Below, one piece after another: positions 50,201 to 59,375 of a stretch of 64,000 nucleotides of DNA (its first letter is position 1; every line of letters starts with the position of its first letter). Source of the DNA: Undaria pinnatifida (taxonomy: Eukaryota > Sar > Phaeophyceae > Laminariales > Alariaceae). The stretch is from positions 1,005,185 to 1,069,184 of the forward strand of contig JABAKD010000021.1 of the NCBI GenBank assembly GCA_012845835.1, read 5' to 3'. The notes below the pieces were generated by a model. It was not told the DNA's origin and searched no databases. It worked only from the letters and a program-made list of their open reading frames with translations. The position numbers were made by a program, and so were the translations under genes.

Positions 50201-53200
50201 CTCATCCTTTTCTTCTCCTGCTTTTGCTTTTTCTCATCCTTCACCACTCCTGCTCCTGCTGCTCCTACCAGTTCTCCTGCTCCTATTTTATCTCCTGCTT
50301 ACAGTACTACCACTACCGCTGCAACCACTACCGCAAATTCTACGACAGTACTGCTACTACTACTACTCCCACTACTACTGCTTGTTGTCGCCCGAGTGTC
50401 TCTCAACCCCACCGCCGAAAAAACCACCTCAGGAAAATTGCGTGGTCAAACGCAACTACGTAACCCGTTCGTTGCGCATTTAACGAAAGTGTTTAAATTT
50501 AAAACTCATACATAGACTATAGTCTAGACTAATCGATAAAACGAACGACTTAAAAAAGCACGCAAACTCTACTTTAATCCGCAAACCAACAGGCGGAACA
50601 CCGGCGCGAGTGACCCCGGGCCAATACGAAATCAGGCCGCGGGAGTGACCCCTCTATCAATATTGCTTCGGTGTCCATGTCAAGGCCACGCCTATCAACT
50701 AAATGCATTCCTATCAACAACGTCAGCAAAATATACGAAATCTTCCACCTCGCGGATGGAGGTCTGTTGTGTTATATTTGAAACGATTATAACTTGCATG
50801 CACAAATTGCCCCCCCCTTTTCCCCCCCTGCCCCCCCCCCCCCCCTCCCCTCTAAACCCGCTCGCTTTTGATCGCAACCTGGCCCCCACGTCCTTCAACA
50901 ATCCGCCCCCCCCCCTCACCGGTTATTCGACTTACAAGATTCACTTGATAAAAAGATGCATTTCCCTCCACAGCTAGCATGTCAGATTTTGTCCCCCTCA
51001 GAAACGGGTTTTGAAGTTCCAGCGCACAGACTGATTAAAAAACCCTGTTGACCCTGATAGCTACACTGTAGTTGTAAGGGGAGTCGCCGACCTATATCCT
51101 AAATGAGGACACACAACTCGTATTGCGCGCGATCGGGAGTATCACACACAGCTTGCAAAGATGAGTTTCTACGAAATCTTTGATCTCACAGCTGGAGTGT
51201 ATTTTTATTGTTCATGATATGTTTACCAGGTTTCACAAACTGCCTTTAGAATCGGTGCCATAAACTGTCAGTCGTACCTGGTATGTAACATCCTGCCGAG
51301 TGTTTTTCACGTGAGGAACATCATTCTCAACAATCGACACTGCTGTTGAGTCGAGTTGATGCGACCTTGGCCAGTTGAGGTGTTGCTAGAGCGGTAGATT
51401 GGCCTCGCCTTGCTCAACAATATTTCATATCAGTACCGAGGGTGTGAGTTTGGGCCCGGTGTTGATAATGCGACAACCAACAAGTCTAATGCCGGCCTAT
51501 TATCCACCACATAGATGACCGATACAAGAACGCAAGCCGATGCGAAAGCGGCCATTCATTATTACTTGCCAGGAAAATAAAAAAAACAGAGGAAAGCCAT
51601 AGAATCCATCGGATTCGGGGATGCCCAGATCCTAAGTCTACGGTTAAGTCTGTCTTTGTTTTTGTTTTGTTTTTTTCCTGTGGCTCACGGGTGCTCGAGC
51701 GGGTGACCCCATTCTTTTTGCGCCTACTACAGCTTGTTCAAGTCGTCTCAATTATACGATGCGGGTACGCAATGGATTGGCCTGCTAAGCAACGCCAAAA
51801 CACGCCCCTCACTATGGTAATAGAGGTTGTTGTTAGTGACCTACAGGGAGTCACTTGTGCGAGTGACTCAACCCCGAAATTGCGAAATGTATATAAGGGG
51901 GGGTATTAACGTCCTCTCTACATACTTTGGTGTAACACGTGCAGCTTTTATAAAACGAGGTGGTTTGAACTCTGTTCCACATCCATAACGGCTGCAATTT
52001 CGGCCCATTTTGCGGCACCAGGTACCATCCCCCGTGTGTGGGTTCTTGCGCAACCTGTTTCTCTTTTTCGCCTCTTTTTATCCCCTTCTTGAAATTTTGC
52101 ACGTTTGTGTGTTTTTTCGTAATTCACCTTGAGCATATACTTGAAAGTATAGAATAAGTTTCTTCGGTTTTGATTGAATTCTGTTTCAGTTCCAGTTGGG
52201 GTGCAATTTCGGCCGATTTTGCGGTTGGTTCTATATACAATCGCCGGTACGAGGAATCTTGAAACCGGTCTTCTCTGCCCCCCCCCCACTTTTATCCCTT
52301 TTTTCATCCTTTTTCGTGTTTTTGTGTGTGTGTTTTTTTGCGTTTTTGGCATTTCCCGCTGTGTTTGCTATTCTAGCACCTTAACGCCTTGACCACTGAG
52401 AAACCCTTTTTGGGGGCAAATTTACTTGAAGTTTATTTAGTACAGAGTTTTGGGGCTCCGAAGGAGTTTAGTTTAGCACGTTCAAAGACGGCTAAAAAAA
52501 TGATGTCGGCAGGAACACCGCCGTCGAAGACTCGGAGTACAGGGAATACCTTAAAGCAATGCACCTAACCAAGCAGTAGCCGTTTTGGTGCTTCTTTCGT
52601 CGCCTGCTGGGTGAGGCCATCCTTAAGGTTGATACGGCTGCAGCGATCACATTATTGGCACAACAAGTGTCCTCAAGACAAGCATTGCGAAGTTGGCCGG
52701 TCTTGCGTTATCGCTGATACCACGCCGGCAGGTTATGCAATGTTTTCTGTGATGTATGCACTCACTCGTTGTTGGTAAAATGTCGTCATCTGCTATTATT
52801 ACCACGCCGTACCAGCAGTATACTGTAGCTAACGGCTGTCTATGATATGCATTTTGTTTTTGTCGTGCCGTCCTGTTTCCCTCATTTTTTTCATTTTTGT
52901 TTTGCGTTTTCCTCGGTCGATTTTTCTTTGCTCAGTTTTACTGCATGTAACTTTTGTAGTGTGCATGGTTGCATTTTTTTTGGTTGGTCGCTCCATCGTC
53001 GCGGTTGTCACTGGACGGCCAGAATGCCTCGCTTGGGGTGAAAGCTACTGATGTCCATCTCTAGCTTGTTGTCCCTGACCACTAAAAATTCGTCACCCTT
53101 TATATCATCAGCACCTGTGTCAGTGCGAACAGAGGTCGTCACCGTTTTCACCATGATTTGAATTACAAGCACAGCAGCAGTGATGCGCTTGAAAAACATT

Positions 53201-55516
53201 TTCATAATGTGGGACACCCAAGCACAGACACCGCTCGTATTAGATGTGTGTGTGTGTTCTTCACATTAAACCGTTCTTCTACTCGTCGACATCCAGCATA
53301 CCCTGTGTCCGTACTGATTCTTCACCCTAGAAAGATCAGCTCTGTGGTCACAAGCTACGACACAGAGATAATGCATCGTAATGCATTCGACAACGCAATG
53401 TCATGCCCTAGTACTGGGTACGACAGGCACAACATACATACGTCAGCAACAGAGAGGTAGGAGGTTGACACTGATGTCAGTTTGGTGTCAAGAACGCATC
53501 ACACCGGCTGGAACATATACAGTCCATGTATATTAGATGCAAAACAAGAAGCTACACTGACATGACGCGGCATGATCCCTCCGTGCAATCAATCACGCTC
53601 GATGCAAACGAACTGCGCGTTTTTTACAGCTTGTCGGGGTCACGCCTTGTTCTGGACGCTGTAGATTCTACTACACACCGTAAGGCACAGTTAGTTCCCT
53701 ACGCCAAAGGGCCGATACTACTACCACAACACGGTAGTGTGAGATCGGTGGCGGCTATATTAAGTCGGTGAATGTTTTGACGGTAAACCATCATTGAATT
53801 GGCTATGTTAGGGACACATGAAATACACCCGAGCAAGGCTGTACTCATTTCACGTTGGGCCGTGGTCAAACTAGGCGCCTTTGGGACGGAAACCCCTGCG
53901 TTGGCGTCTATACATGTAGGAGTATAGATGCATACCATCGTATGCAAGATGATATAGTTGACGCGGCCACGATATAGGGCCACTTTCCGCGAAAAATAAC
54001 CACCATAGGGGAAAAAAAAAATATCTCAAGTTTCAACTCTACAGATGTTTTAAAACAATTTCAAGGTTCGTTTTTATCCCGCAACATGGACGTCCGACAT
54101 GGATATCGTACGCATTTCAGGTTGTGCCAGACTTGAAATGTATTACGATATTTGAGTATTACATACCTGGGAGGTATTCGGCCACACCTGGAACAGAGTA
54201 CGCGCACATGTCCGATTATGAGCTACGTGGGGCACATAACCAACCCCTCGCTCCACAACTGCCAGTCTAAAAATGCCCCTGCGCCGCCTTTGCCACACCC
54301 ACACCCTTGGTTAGGAAGAAGAAACACCAGTAAACCGCCGTGTCCTTTCCCAGGCCAAACCGAGATTTTCAGCCCCATCGTGCGTGGTTTTAAGGTCTAC
54401 GTCCTTTGTGTGTGTGTGTTCTTCACATTAAACCGTTCTTCTACTCGTCGACATCCAGCACACTCAGTGTCCGTACTGATTCTTCACCCTAGAAAGATCA
54501 GCTCTGTGGTCACAAGCTACGACACAGAGATAATGCATCGTAATGCATTCGACAACGCAATGTCATGCCCTAGTACTGGGTACGACAGGCACAACATACA
54601 TACGTCAGCAACAGAAATACATTGGAAGAGAGAATACGAAATAAACAAAAACAAAAACAAAAACAAAATAATAATAAGAAAACATATAAAACAAAGATAA
54701 AAAATACAAAAATGTACCAGCATGCAAACTCATTTTTTGGCAGCCTCTTGATGTGCGGTTTTCGTGTCGACGTTATCTGTATGATCAGCAACAAATTGTG
54801 CGGTAAACGTCATCTGTACCAACAGGAGCAAACTTCACGACCAATAACGGATGCTGCTTACGTACCTCATGTATGCCGGACAATAGGTTGTAACTCCTCG
54901 TGCCCCTGCATTGATGTGCAAGAGCGAGTTCATCACAACAAGTTCTAACCCTAATCCAACATAATTACATTATGCGAGGTTCGATGTGGCGCGCTTGTCC
55001 AAGACCAACACAATTCGAAGTTGGGTGCCACAAGTCACTGCCTATCGGATTAGATTCCCTTCCAGGCACAGCTTTTGTGCGACAACAAAAATGTAAAGTC
55101 ACAAACATCTCAGACAATTTAACCTCCCCCAAACCAACAACACTCACCTCTTCACTCAAATGGGCGTACACAAGGCGCGTTTGCGCAAAACAGCGCCCTG
55201 CAGTCTCCCTGACGATTTCGACGGCAGCTGTCACGGTCGGAGCATCTTCTTCCCCCTCCGCATAGTACAAGACGAGGTCCGCGTTTCGCTCGGTCAAGGG
55301 AGAACAGGTAGACGGCCACCGGTCGAGAGATGACACCGCGCGTGAGAGGTCACCGCGATAAACAGGGACAACTACGGCTAAGTGCTGCCCCGGGCCTCCT
55401 GCGGTCGAAACAAACGGATCTTCTGCTGGATGAACGGCCAGCGTCTCTGCGTATGAGAGGACGGCCCGACCCGAAAGGGCCAAGCATCCCGCAAACGCAA
55501 CGCAACGCATATACAC
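26464..55516 (-). CDS. Large secreted modular protein, glycosyltransferase-like with Cys-rich repeats (22 exons)
   Basis: Exons on the minus strand: 55516-55148, 46386-45943, 41634-41122, 40520-40360, 40027-39821, 39671-39591, 39414-39214, 37551-37255, 37108-37025, 36837-36637, 34007-33714, 33570-33487, 33295-33095, 32236-31943, 31798-31715, 31523-31323, 30510-30217, 30070-29987, 29799-29599, 28190-27885, 27747-27096, 26733-26464. The sum is 5,523 nt: 1,840 residues plus TGA. All junctions are GT-AG and in phase: phase 0 for the first three and the last intron, phase 2 for the others. Order: signal peptide, GT-like domain (to about residue 300), Cys modules 1-2, five repeat units of Lys/Trp/acidic linker plus Cys module, and a C-terminal domain of about 400 residues. 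Probably enters the secretory pathway. Weakest points are the 8.8-kb first intron and the GTGATT donor of exon 21. Two shorter genes remain possible. Confidence 0.7.
28478..28620 (+). repeat. Element S1, diverged copy in intron 19
   Basis: TGTTGTTCACATTACACTGA, then CAATCAGTGTCCGTGCTGAT and GAGCTCTTCTGAATGTCACA follow the same order and spacing as the better preserved copies at 53.2 and 54.4 kb. Confidence 0.55.
29599..30510 (-). CDS. Exons 17-19: repeat unit 5 (type A)
   Basis: 30510-30217, 30070-29987 and 29799-29599. Almost identical to unit 2 from about 29575 to 30465 including introns. The first 15 codons differ (CDTLMPVNVQEDTPRRLA). The donor of the Cys exon is AT|GTAGGT, as in unit 2, while type B units use AT|GTAAGC. 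Confidence 0.8.
31323..32236 (-). CDS. Exons 14-16: repeat unit 4 (type B)
   Basis: 32236-31943, 31798-31715 and 31523-31323. Differs from unit 3 by few residues (CDTLLPVNDQETTSRRLA; AKWQSSSKW against AKWRSSSKW). The intron before the Cys exon has diverged more than the exons, consistent with purifying selection or exon-centred conversion. Confidence 0.8.
33095..34007 (-). CDS. Exons 11-13: repeat unit 3 (type B)
   Basis: 34007-33714, 33570-33487 and 33295-33095. Same architecture as unit 2 but a distinct subtype (CDTLLPVNVYETTSRRLA, basic patch KRKSKRRK, DDDEEPKW, TEKW replaced by NEKW). The Cys module spacing is identical. Close to unit 4 across exons and most intron sequence. Confidence 0.8.
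34535..34623 (+). repeat. Second copy of the GC-rich hairpin element
   Basis: GTGTGCCTTCGGCAAGGTGCC-like start and GTCGCGGCGAAGCCGCAACT end, matching 4100-4220 in order. It directly precedes the palindromic 67-bp array, as if both arrived together. It lies in intron 10. Confidence 0.55.
34626..34822. repeat. 67-bp tandem repeats, each with a palindrome
   Basis: CCAG(G/A)GCAC recurs at 34626, 34693 and 34761. Each unit carries an imperfect palindrome: GGCCAGTACGTGCTGTACTG, the GGCCAGTACAT...CTGGCC version, and GCCAGTACATACTGTACTGG. Located in intron 10 of the large gene. Confidence 0.85.
35905..36080 (+). repeat. Dispersed family R3, copy 2 (intron 10)
   Basis: TGTACCTGGGC, CGGCAGTTTTGTGTTTCTTG, TTGAGGAATCTCGAGAAAAA and GGTGCACCTCTACCGTAG correspond in order to the copy at 38435-38605. 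Confidence 0.55.
36637..37551 (-). CDS. Exons 8-10: repeat unit 2 (type A)
   Basis: 37551-37255, 37108-37025 and 36837-36637. CDSMMPVEDVYGTTSRRLA is followed by a basic stretch (NKRRHRHRQ) and KW/acidic repeats, the DDNEEPKWRTTEKWRNN exon, and the Cys module with spacing C-x4-C-x12-C-x3-C-x10-C-x10-C-x2-C-x19-C, the last Cys coming from the next exon. Nearly identical to unit 5 through both introns. The donor after exon 8 is AA|GTACGC. Confidence 0.8.
38160..38605 (+). repeat. Dispersed family R3, copy 3 with 5' extension (intron 7)
   Basis: The 5' part (GCACTTTTCGTCGCAAATGG, CTCGTCGTGTACCTAGGCTG) matches the end of the 740-bp array at about 45240-45345. The 3' part (CTCCGAAATTGAGCAACCTT, GGTGCACCTCTATTGTAGCA) matches the other R3 copies. 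So R3 and the intron 2 array share an origin. Confidence 0.6.
39214..40027 (-). CDS. Exons 5-7: repeat unit 1 (most diverged)
   Basis: Exon 5 (40027-39821) starts LEPPQSQQTLVREVV, lacking the Cys-Asp-x3-Pro start of later units. It then has a basic patch (RRTKKRRK) and a Trp/acidic linker (ENAKWQTTKKWEGDADND). Exon 6 (39671-39591) adds TKWANADDDEPKWKTTDKW. Exon 7 (39414-39214) is the Cys module CDQDDC...VCDESCSDGDPYGTNGC...YCRYC. Its short introns do not share sequence with units 2-5, which marks it as an older copy. Confidence 0.75.
40085..40252 (-). other. Open, exon-like segment inside intron 4
   Basis: After a good acceptor (ATTTTTGCAG), the minus strand reads NDYMGVGFECQKIGGKLRLS, AYLYPIKAEVNGHILC and GVDATVVAGHTFQLQ before TGA. 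Spliced to exon 4 it would be out of phase and stop early. Skipping it gives a perfect join of exon 4 to exon 5. It is therefore a decayed exon, an alternative exon or chance. Confidence 0.35.
40360..41634 (-). CDS. Exons 3-4: end of the GT-like domain and Cys modules 1-2
   Basis: Exon 3 (41634-41122) opens with ISYVGFEHVDHTTVSNAVAG and TLFIHGSR, completing the GT-like domain. It then carries module 1 (CNAAC...VCDDTCAGDSG...CGAGDSERFGYMCRLC) and CDTMRPPEAAECSDKC. Exon 4 (40520-40360) adds VCDQSCGTGRHGDYNC and CRFCFNDVDTAL and ends MCS in phase 2. The final C-x2-C...Cys of each module matches the later repeats, so these are diverged founders of the module family. Intron 3 between them contains a foldback element. 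Confidence 0.7.
40727..40957. mobile_element. Foldback (MITE-like) element in intron 3
   Basis: Arms 40791-40832 and 40916-40956 are inverted repeats of about 42 bp with few mismatches (TAGATGAAGGCTAC...GGGGGGAACCCCCAA). A nested pair, GCCAAAAAAGGGTATACCTC (from 40771) and CTACCCTTTTTTGGC (to 40905), lies around them. A third partial arm sits at 40721-40745. No coding capacity. Structure fits a non-autonomous DNA element. Target duplications were not resolved. Confidence 0.7.
43130..45330. repeat. Three diverged tandem units of about 740 bp (intron 2)
   Basis: Unit starts share A(G/T)ATTTGATGAC(G/A)ATTTT at 43132, 43880 and 44617. Each continues with GCAGGTGCTGCCTACTCGCG, GACCAATGC(T/A)ACGGTTGAG, CGCGCGTGCGTG-like stretches and a CGGAAA(C/T)GGTTTC end. 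Substitutions and indels are scattered, so the array is old. Confidence 0.9.
45330..45570 (+). repeat. Dispersed family R3, copy 4 (intron 2)
   Basis: TGTACCTAGCCTGCGGCAGG, AAAACCTCGAAAACAATGCC and GATGCACCTCTATCAAAGGA follow the R3 order directly after the 740-bp array. Part of its left end belongs to the array's last unit. Confidence 0.5.
45943..46386 (-). CDS. Exon 2: core of the glycosyltransferase-like domain
   Basis: 148 codons, phase 0 at both ends (acceptor ATGTTGCAG, donor CTC|GTAAGTG). Contains PSVMFFKMFLDEG, YDALALVEWDVLVASD (a WDV motif where GT-A enzymes carry an acidic metal-binding triad), GHINGNAIYNNNDPAF and LTISDFPYAWPLWQRYSSKF. The frame is open upstream to 46461 (starting MFIPF), but the CAG acceptor and the clean join to exon 1 favour starting at EDVYP. 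Confidence 0.75.
47242..47275. repeat. (AT)n microsatellite in intron 1
   Basis: Poly-A followed by about 13 AT repeats, in the first intron of the large gene. Confidence 0.9.
47900..49080. repeat. Diverged tandem duplication, about 638-bp unit (intron 1)
   Basis: Blocks of the first unit (GGCACCGGCCCTAGGTTTTC, CTGACAACGGGGGTCA, GCAACACGTGAGAACAA) recur at about +638 (GACACCGGCGGTAGGTTTCC, CTGACATCGGGGGTCA, GTAGCACGTGAGAACAA). The end blocks with ACGTCGTTATGTTGAAACTA-type sequence also correspond. Confidence 0.85.
50150..50400. repeat. Pyrimidine-rich and ACT-triplet tract (intron 1)
   Basis: CTCCTGCT-type repeats give way to ACTACTACC triplets. The Ser/Thr/Tyr-rich open frame over it is a consequence of composition. 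Poly-C runs follow at 50807-50850. Confidence 0.75.
51969..52260. repeat. Diverged tandem pair, about 208-bp unit (intron 1)
   Basis: GAACTCTGTTCCACATCC...GCTGCAATTTCGGCCCATTT and GAATTCTGTTTCAGTTCC...GTGCAATTTCGGCCGATTTT are about 208 bp apart. Each is preceded by AAAACGAGG-like or GGTTTTGATT sequence. Confidence 0.65.
53243..53458 (+). repeat. Element S1, well-preserved copy (intron 1)
   Basis: From the TG run and TTCTTCACATTAAACCGTTC through GTCCGTACTGATTCTTCACC, AGAAAGATCAGCTCTGTGGT to GGGTACGACAGGCACAACAT. Nearly identical to 54408-54615 over about 210 bp, and the downstream flanks differ. That sets the right boundary near AGCAACAGA. Confidence 0.85.
54408..54615 (+). repeat. Element S1, well-preserved copy (intron 1)
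   Basis: The same element as at 53243, with a few substitutions (CACACTCAGTGTCC instead of CATACCCTGTGTCC). Flanking DNA is unrelated, which shows independent insertion rather than a local tandem duplication. Confidence 0.85.
55148..55516 (-). CDS. Exon 1: signal peptide and start of the glycosyltransferase-like domain
   Basis: 123 codons. MYMRCVAFAGCLALSGRAVL is a typical signal peptide, with likely cleavage near Ser-Tyr-Ala. Then VVVPVYRGDLSRAVSSL resembles the first beta strand and helix of GT-A nucleotide-sugar transferases, followed by ADLVLYYAEGEED. The exon ends in phase 0 at AGTGAAGAG|GTGAGTG, leaving ...YAHLSEE, which joins naturally to EDVYPKGPS of exon 2. The ATG is the first in frame and directly precedes the hydrophobic segment. 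GT-A membership is an inference from fold-like motifs, not a family hit. Confidence 0.7.
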
Positions 55517-55559
55517 GCGCTACTTGCTACAATATAACGTTGAAGAGAGCATGAATGAG

Positions 55560-56395
55560 GGTCTGGGATCGGGTGTGCGAACAAGGGGGGGAACATCATC
55601 GGCGGGATCAAAACTGCAAAAGGGAAACAGGAAGTACAACAACAGCATACTACTGCTGTTCGGCAAAAAGTGCCCATTTAATCACGAGTGAGCAACATCG
55701 GGCAAATTGAAACACCCAAAGAAACAAAATAAAACGCTGGGAAATGCAGTCGTCGTGCCTGGATGTCGTGCGTGTTTCACCACGTTGAGACGTCGTCAGG
55801 GGAAGCACTCTATATATTTCCAGTAACAGCTGTAGTGTGACATTGATACCGAAGGATGACGATCACGGCATCAGAGAAAGAAGGTATCGCAGTAGCGGTG
55901 ATGAACATGTCGCCGCACTGCCTGCAATACTGGAAAAGCTGGGAAAAAAGATGCACCACACTATGAATAGTGTCTATCATATTTTCCCTTTCCATGGCAG
56001 TACTACTCGCACATCAACGCGCCCGATCTTCGTAGAGACGATTCATTTACCGCCGCATATACATATCCAATGTATGTAGAGGTTGGTAAATTCCTGGGTC
56101 TCCGATGCAATTGCATGTATTTTTTCAAGTCCTTAAGAGATGTTCGCTGGCCAGACCACGGACGTATTTGCTGTTCGTCACGGCAGTACTCGTTCAGGTT
56201 TAGCAATGACAAAAATGCCCGCAGTGTGCCTGGTACAATGCAAAAGAAGATGTACAATACTCTCCCCTTATGGTACAACTCGAACCCGCAACACAGCCGT
56301 CATTCATCAGAGGATTGAGACCGCGCCCCAATCTTCATTGTTTTGGTCGGAATATTGCAGGGCGCCAAGGTGGGGCTTTCACCTTTTTTTTTAGG
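55560..56395. other. Upstream flank of the large gene, no gene seen
   Basis: The promoter and 5' UTR of the large minus-strand gene should lie here. I see no diagnostic core-promoter element. Confidence 0.4.
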
Positions 56396-56397
56396 TA

Positions 56398-56535
56398 TGT
56401 CCGTGTGCGTGGTGTTCTTCAGATAAAACTGTTGGTCCCACCCGTCTATACGAAGCACAACAAGTTTCGGGTTTCGATGCCTCCATGAGACACGGGCTCT
56501 GTCATGCCGTGTGGTCAAAAACTACGAGACCAGGA
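56398..56535 (+). repeat. Element S1, diverged copy
   Basis: TGTCCGTGTGCGTGGTGTTC, ATAAAACTGTTGGTCCCACC, GATGCCTCCATGAGACACGG and GTGGTCAAAAACTACGAGAC keep the family order. It is closest to the 5.7-kb copy, which shares GATGCCTCCA. Confidence 0.6.
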
Positions 56536-56659
56536 TGATTCACAAGCGCAGCAAGCTGATTTCGCTATGCAATGCCTGCGCCGCCGTTAGCCCGTTTGCT
56601 GAGGCATTTTCTCGTTTTTTTTCAAATCTCCGCGTGCTCAGTGCGGTTGGTTGGCATTG

Positions 56660-56825
56660 CATGGCCACAGTACACCATTCATTACTGCAGAGCGTGAGTT
56701 TTGTATCTCTGTCTCGTAGTTTGTGGCCACAGAGCTCGTATCACGATGAGGAAACTGGTTACTCCGTAGTACCGATACGTGTGAAAATAGCAGGTGAAAA
56801 TAATGTGAAGAACACGCACACACCG
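56660..56825 (-). repeat. Element S1, inverted diverged copy
   Basis: On the minus strand: GTGTGCGTGTTCTTCACATT, then GAGCTCTGTGGCCACAAACT and ACGAGACAGAGATACAAAA. It faces the 56398 copy, so the two form a loose inverted pair. Confidence 0.6.
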
Positions 56826-56829
56826 GGGT

Positions 56830-58190
56830 CGACGATGATGGCAGCATTCATTCGCATGTAACTGTCGTCAGGAATAGCTGCGCGCAGGTGGTACTCATGA
56901 CCATGGGGTAATGCTCTCCTATCATTATTACTCTTTGACAAGTACAGGCTTTCGGAAACCTATATATTGCTGTCCCCGTCTTTGCTTAGACGGCCTCATC
57001 TTTTGCGTTGCTCTACGTAGCTTGTAGTTGCTGCCCCTGTCTGTGGGTTGTGCTTTGTTTTTTCATTTTTTTCGTCGAGCCACCTTTTTCTCGTCTTCTT
57101 TCACTATATTGTAGTTCCCTCTCTTTGTTTAGTCTTCCGTACTTATTTTTGTTACGAATCTGGGTGTTTGCATTTTAACCCCAAAATATCAAAATCGGAG
57201 TCCCTCAAATTGTCTGGTATGGTTGCTGGCTTGCATTATTGCTACGTATTTTTGCCCCCAGTGATAATGGAGGTTGACATGGCATTGAAAAATCACTTTG
57301 TTGCAGCATTATTTTGGTGTAGCTAGGTCTCGTGGGTTGTGGCCGCGGAGCCCGTCTCTCCACCAGACATCATCATGGAGACCGAGGCACCAGCATGGAG
57401 AGACTGTTGTGGTTGAGGTAGATGCAGGTGCGTGAACATGGTTGTCTAAAATTGCGAAGAACACGCACACTTTATCTCTGCGTCTTTTATCACCGCCAAC
57501 GGCAAATTTAACACAAACATATTGATCAACACTCCCTTTTTGGTCGATCTCGCCTTTTAGCTGATGAAGTGTATTAGTCTAGACTCCATTCATTTTTCCA
57601 AATATAGTATGAATAGTCCATAATCGACGGAGGCTATGGCGACAGCGGGCAACAAGGATGATGTCGGGATGTAGGGTTACGGCAGCAAACCTAACAGCTC
57701 CTACCTATCTGTTCGAACGCGAATTACGGTAACATATTGGACGTATAAGAGGCGTTCCCGCAAGGATTGAAAAGTATTTTCAAAACTGCTGGGCAGACCT
57801 CTATACATACCAGGTGTGAATTGCATTTTAGCAATTGCTTTTGTGCAATTTATCTGAATCGAACAAGAGTTCGCGCGGTGGTACATGGTAATGGTCCGGT
57901 CGGGGAAATGTGGTCGGGCCCAAAACCGGTCGGTACGGCATCGGGAATCTTGAGTGTATTTCGTTTCCGACCGCGAATTCCCGACCATTTCCCGGACCAC
58001 ACGGTCTCTGTTTCCACCGTCTACCTTCTCGACTTACGGCATGTTGTTCCCGTCCCGACTGTTTCCGTCCCGCCCTCCGCCCAGTTGATTCTATCCCATC
58101 CCCCAGTTCACGGCAGTGGCAGTTGTCCCCACCCCATATGTCATCGATCGGTTGTTTGTTTTTTCCCTCATTTACGAGATGTATGTTTTG
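56830..58190. other. Intergenic, nothing recognised
   Basis: T-rich stretch around 57040-57140 and scattered short frames. The ACACGCACAC block near 57460 may be a remnant start of an inverted S1 copy. No gene supported. Confidence 0.4.
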
Positions 58191-58193
58191 TTT

Positions 58194-58480
58194 TCACATT
58201 TACTCGCATAATCAAAGCCGTTGTCACAGGACAGGCTCCAGTCGCTTTGGAACGGAGAAATACCTCAGGGAAAAAAACACAAATAAACCAAAGATGGTAC
58301 ACGCATATGTATACATATCACAGCTGACGCAATAATGCATGCCTACGCCAGGAACAATAGAAATGAAATCGGGAGCTAGCCTACGATCTTCCAGGTCCAT
58401 ACTGGTGCATGCGTCTCACTACTCACGCCTGGAAGAACCGAATATACCGCTTGCCACCAGGAAAGACTACTACTACTGTA
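58194..58480 (+). repeat. Dispersed family R2, copy 2
   Basis: Aligns by eye over its length with 3517-3800 (GTTGTCACAGGACAGGCTCC, AAACACAAATAAACCAAAG, CCAGGTCCATACTGGTGCAT, ATACCGCTTGCCACC). The two copies are about 54 kb apart with unrelated flanks. Confidence 0.8.
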
Positions 58481-58545
58481 GTATTCTCCTGCGGCTTCAC
58501 CCATCATTTAATTAAATATTGGAGTAGATGAAGCCTCCTGCCGGG
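58478..58545. repeat. 65-bp direct repeat, also at 59117-59180
   Basis: GTATTCTCCTGCGGCTTCAC...GATGAAGCCTCCTGCCGGG corresponds to GTATTCTTCTGCGGCTTCAC...GATGAGGCCTCCTCCCCCAG. The two copies are about 640 bp apart. Confidence 0.7.
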
Positions 58546-58575
58546 TAGCGGGAAGGTCTTGCCCGGGTTGTACCT

Positions 58576-58597
58576 CCGCGCTGAGCGCTCAGCGCGG
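58576..58597. other. Perfect 22-bp GC palindrome
   Basis: The two 11-base halves are exact reverse complements with no spacer (CCGCGCTGAGC on the left). Either a hairpin stem or a dyad site. It is isolated, and no function can be read. Confidence 0.85.
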
Positions 58598-58786
58598 CAG
58601 TAATCCTGGCAAAAATACAAATAAAATAAAGTAAAATAAAGCTGAAAATAAAACACGGCACAGAAGCTACTCAGCACGCAGGATGTCTAGGGTGGTCTGG
58701 AATTGTTTCTGCTTCCTCTTGTTCTCGCCCGTTGGGCGGAGGTTGAAGGCAATGATCCTGGCTCCGTTACTGTGCCTCAGATAGGC

Positions 58787-59191
58787 TCAAATAGGCCGGA
58801 ACCAAACAGCTTTGTTCAAAACTCGGATCCGTTTGAAGACATCCCTAGTTGCTTCCGCACGGGGCTGAGTGTGGCAAGGCGCTCGCAGACTTCTCCGGTC
58901 CGCAAACGTTGTTAAACAAAGACCTACAGCATGCGTAAGCTGGGTGGGTGGGATGGTCGGTATTTGTCCTTTAACGTATGTTCTCTGGCTTTGGGCTTGT
59001 GAGAAACGGGCACAATGATCGATGTGGCATAGTTTCTCCAAGAAATTCACCGGTTCCAAATCATGGAGCCACCTCCGTAACATCGATGTCTCCTTTTCTT
59101 GAAATCCGATTTTACTGCAGTATTCTTCTGCGGCTTCACCGATCATTGGGATTTGATGAGGCCTCCTCCCCCAGCCGGTGGGCCTGCCCAT
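58787..59191 (-). other. 134-codon open frame, unrecognised
   Basis: Contains EAAEEYCSKIGFQEKETSML and RRWLHDLEPVNFLEKL, which look protein-like, then Pro/Thr-rich sequence. Its start overlaps the 65-bp repeat, and no splice partners were found. It could be a retroelement or host gene fragment, or chance. Confidence 0.25.
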
Positions 59192-59375
59192 ACTTCCATT
59201 GGTTCATATAGGCTATGCATCGGCTACCGGACTGGGGTCGTCGTCTCACCCAAACTTCATGTTAATTTTTACCATACAGTGACATGCACGAGGCGAATGA
59301 CCGGCGGGGGTGGTGAATCATTTAGGATTAGCCTACGTTTGCGTTCGTTTAGAAGCACCGTCACTGTCTTGATAA

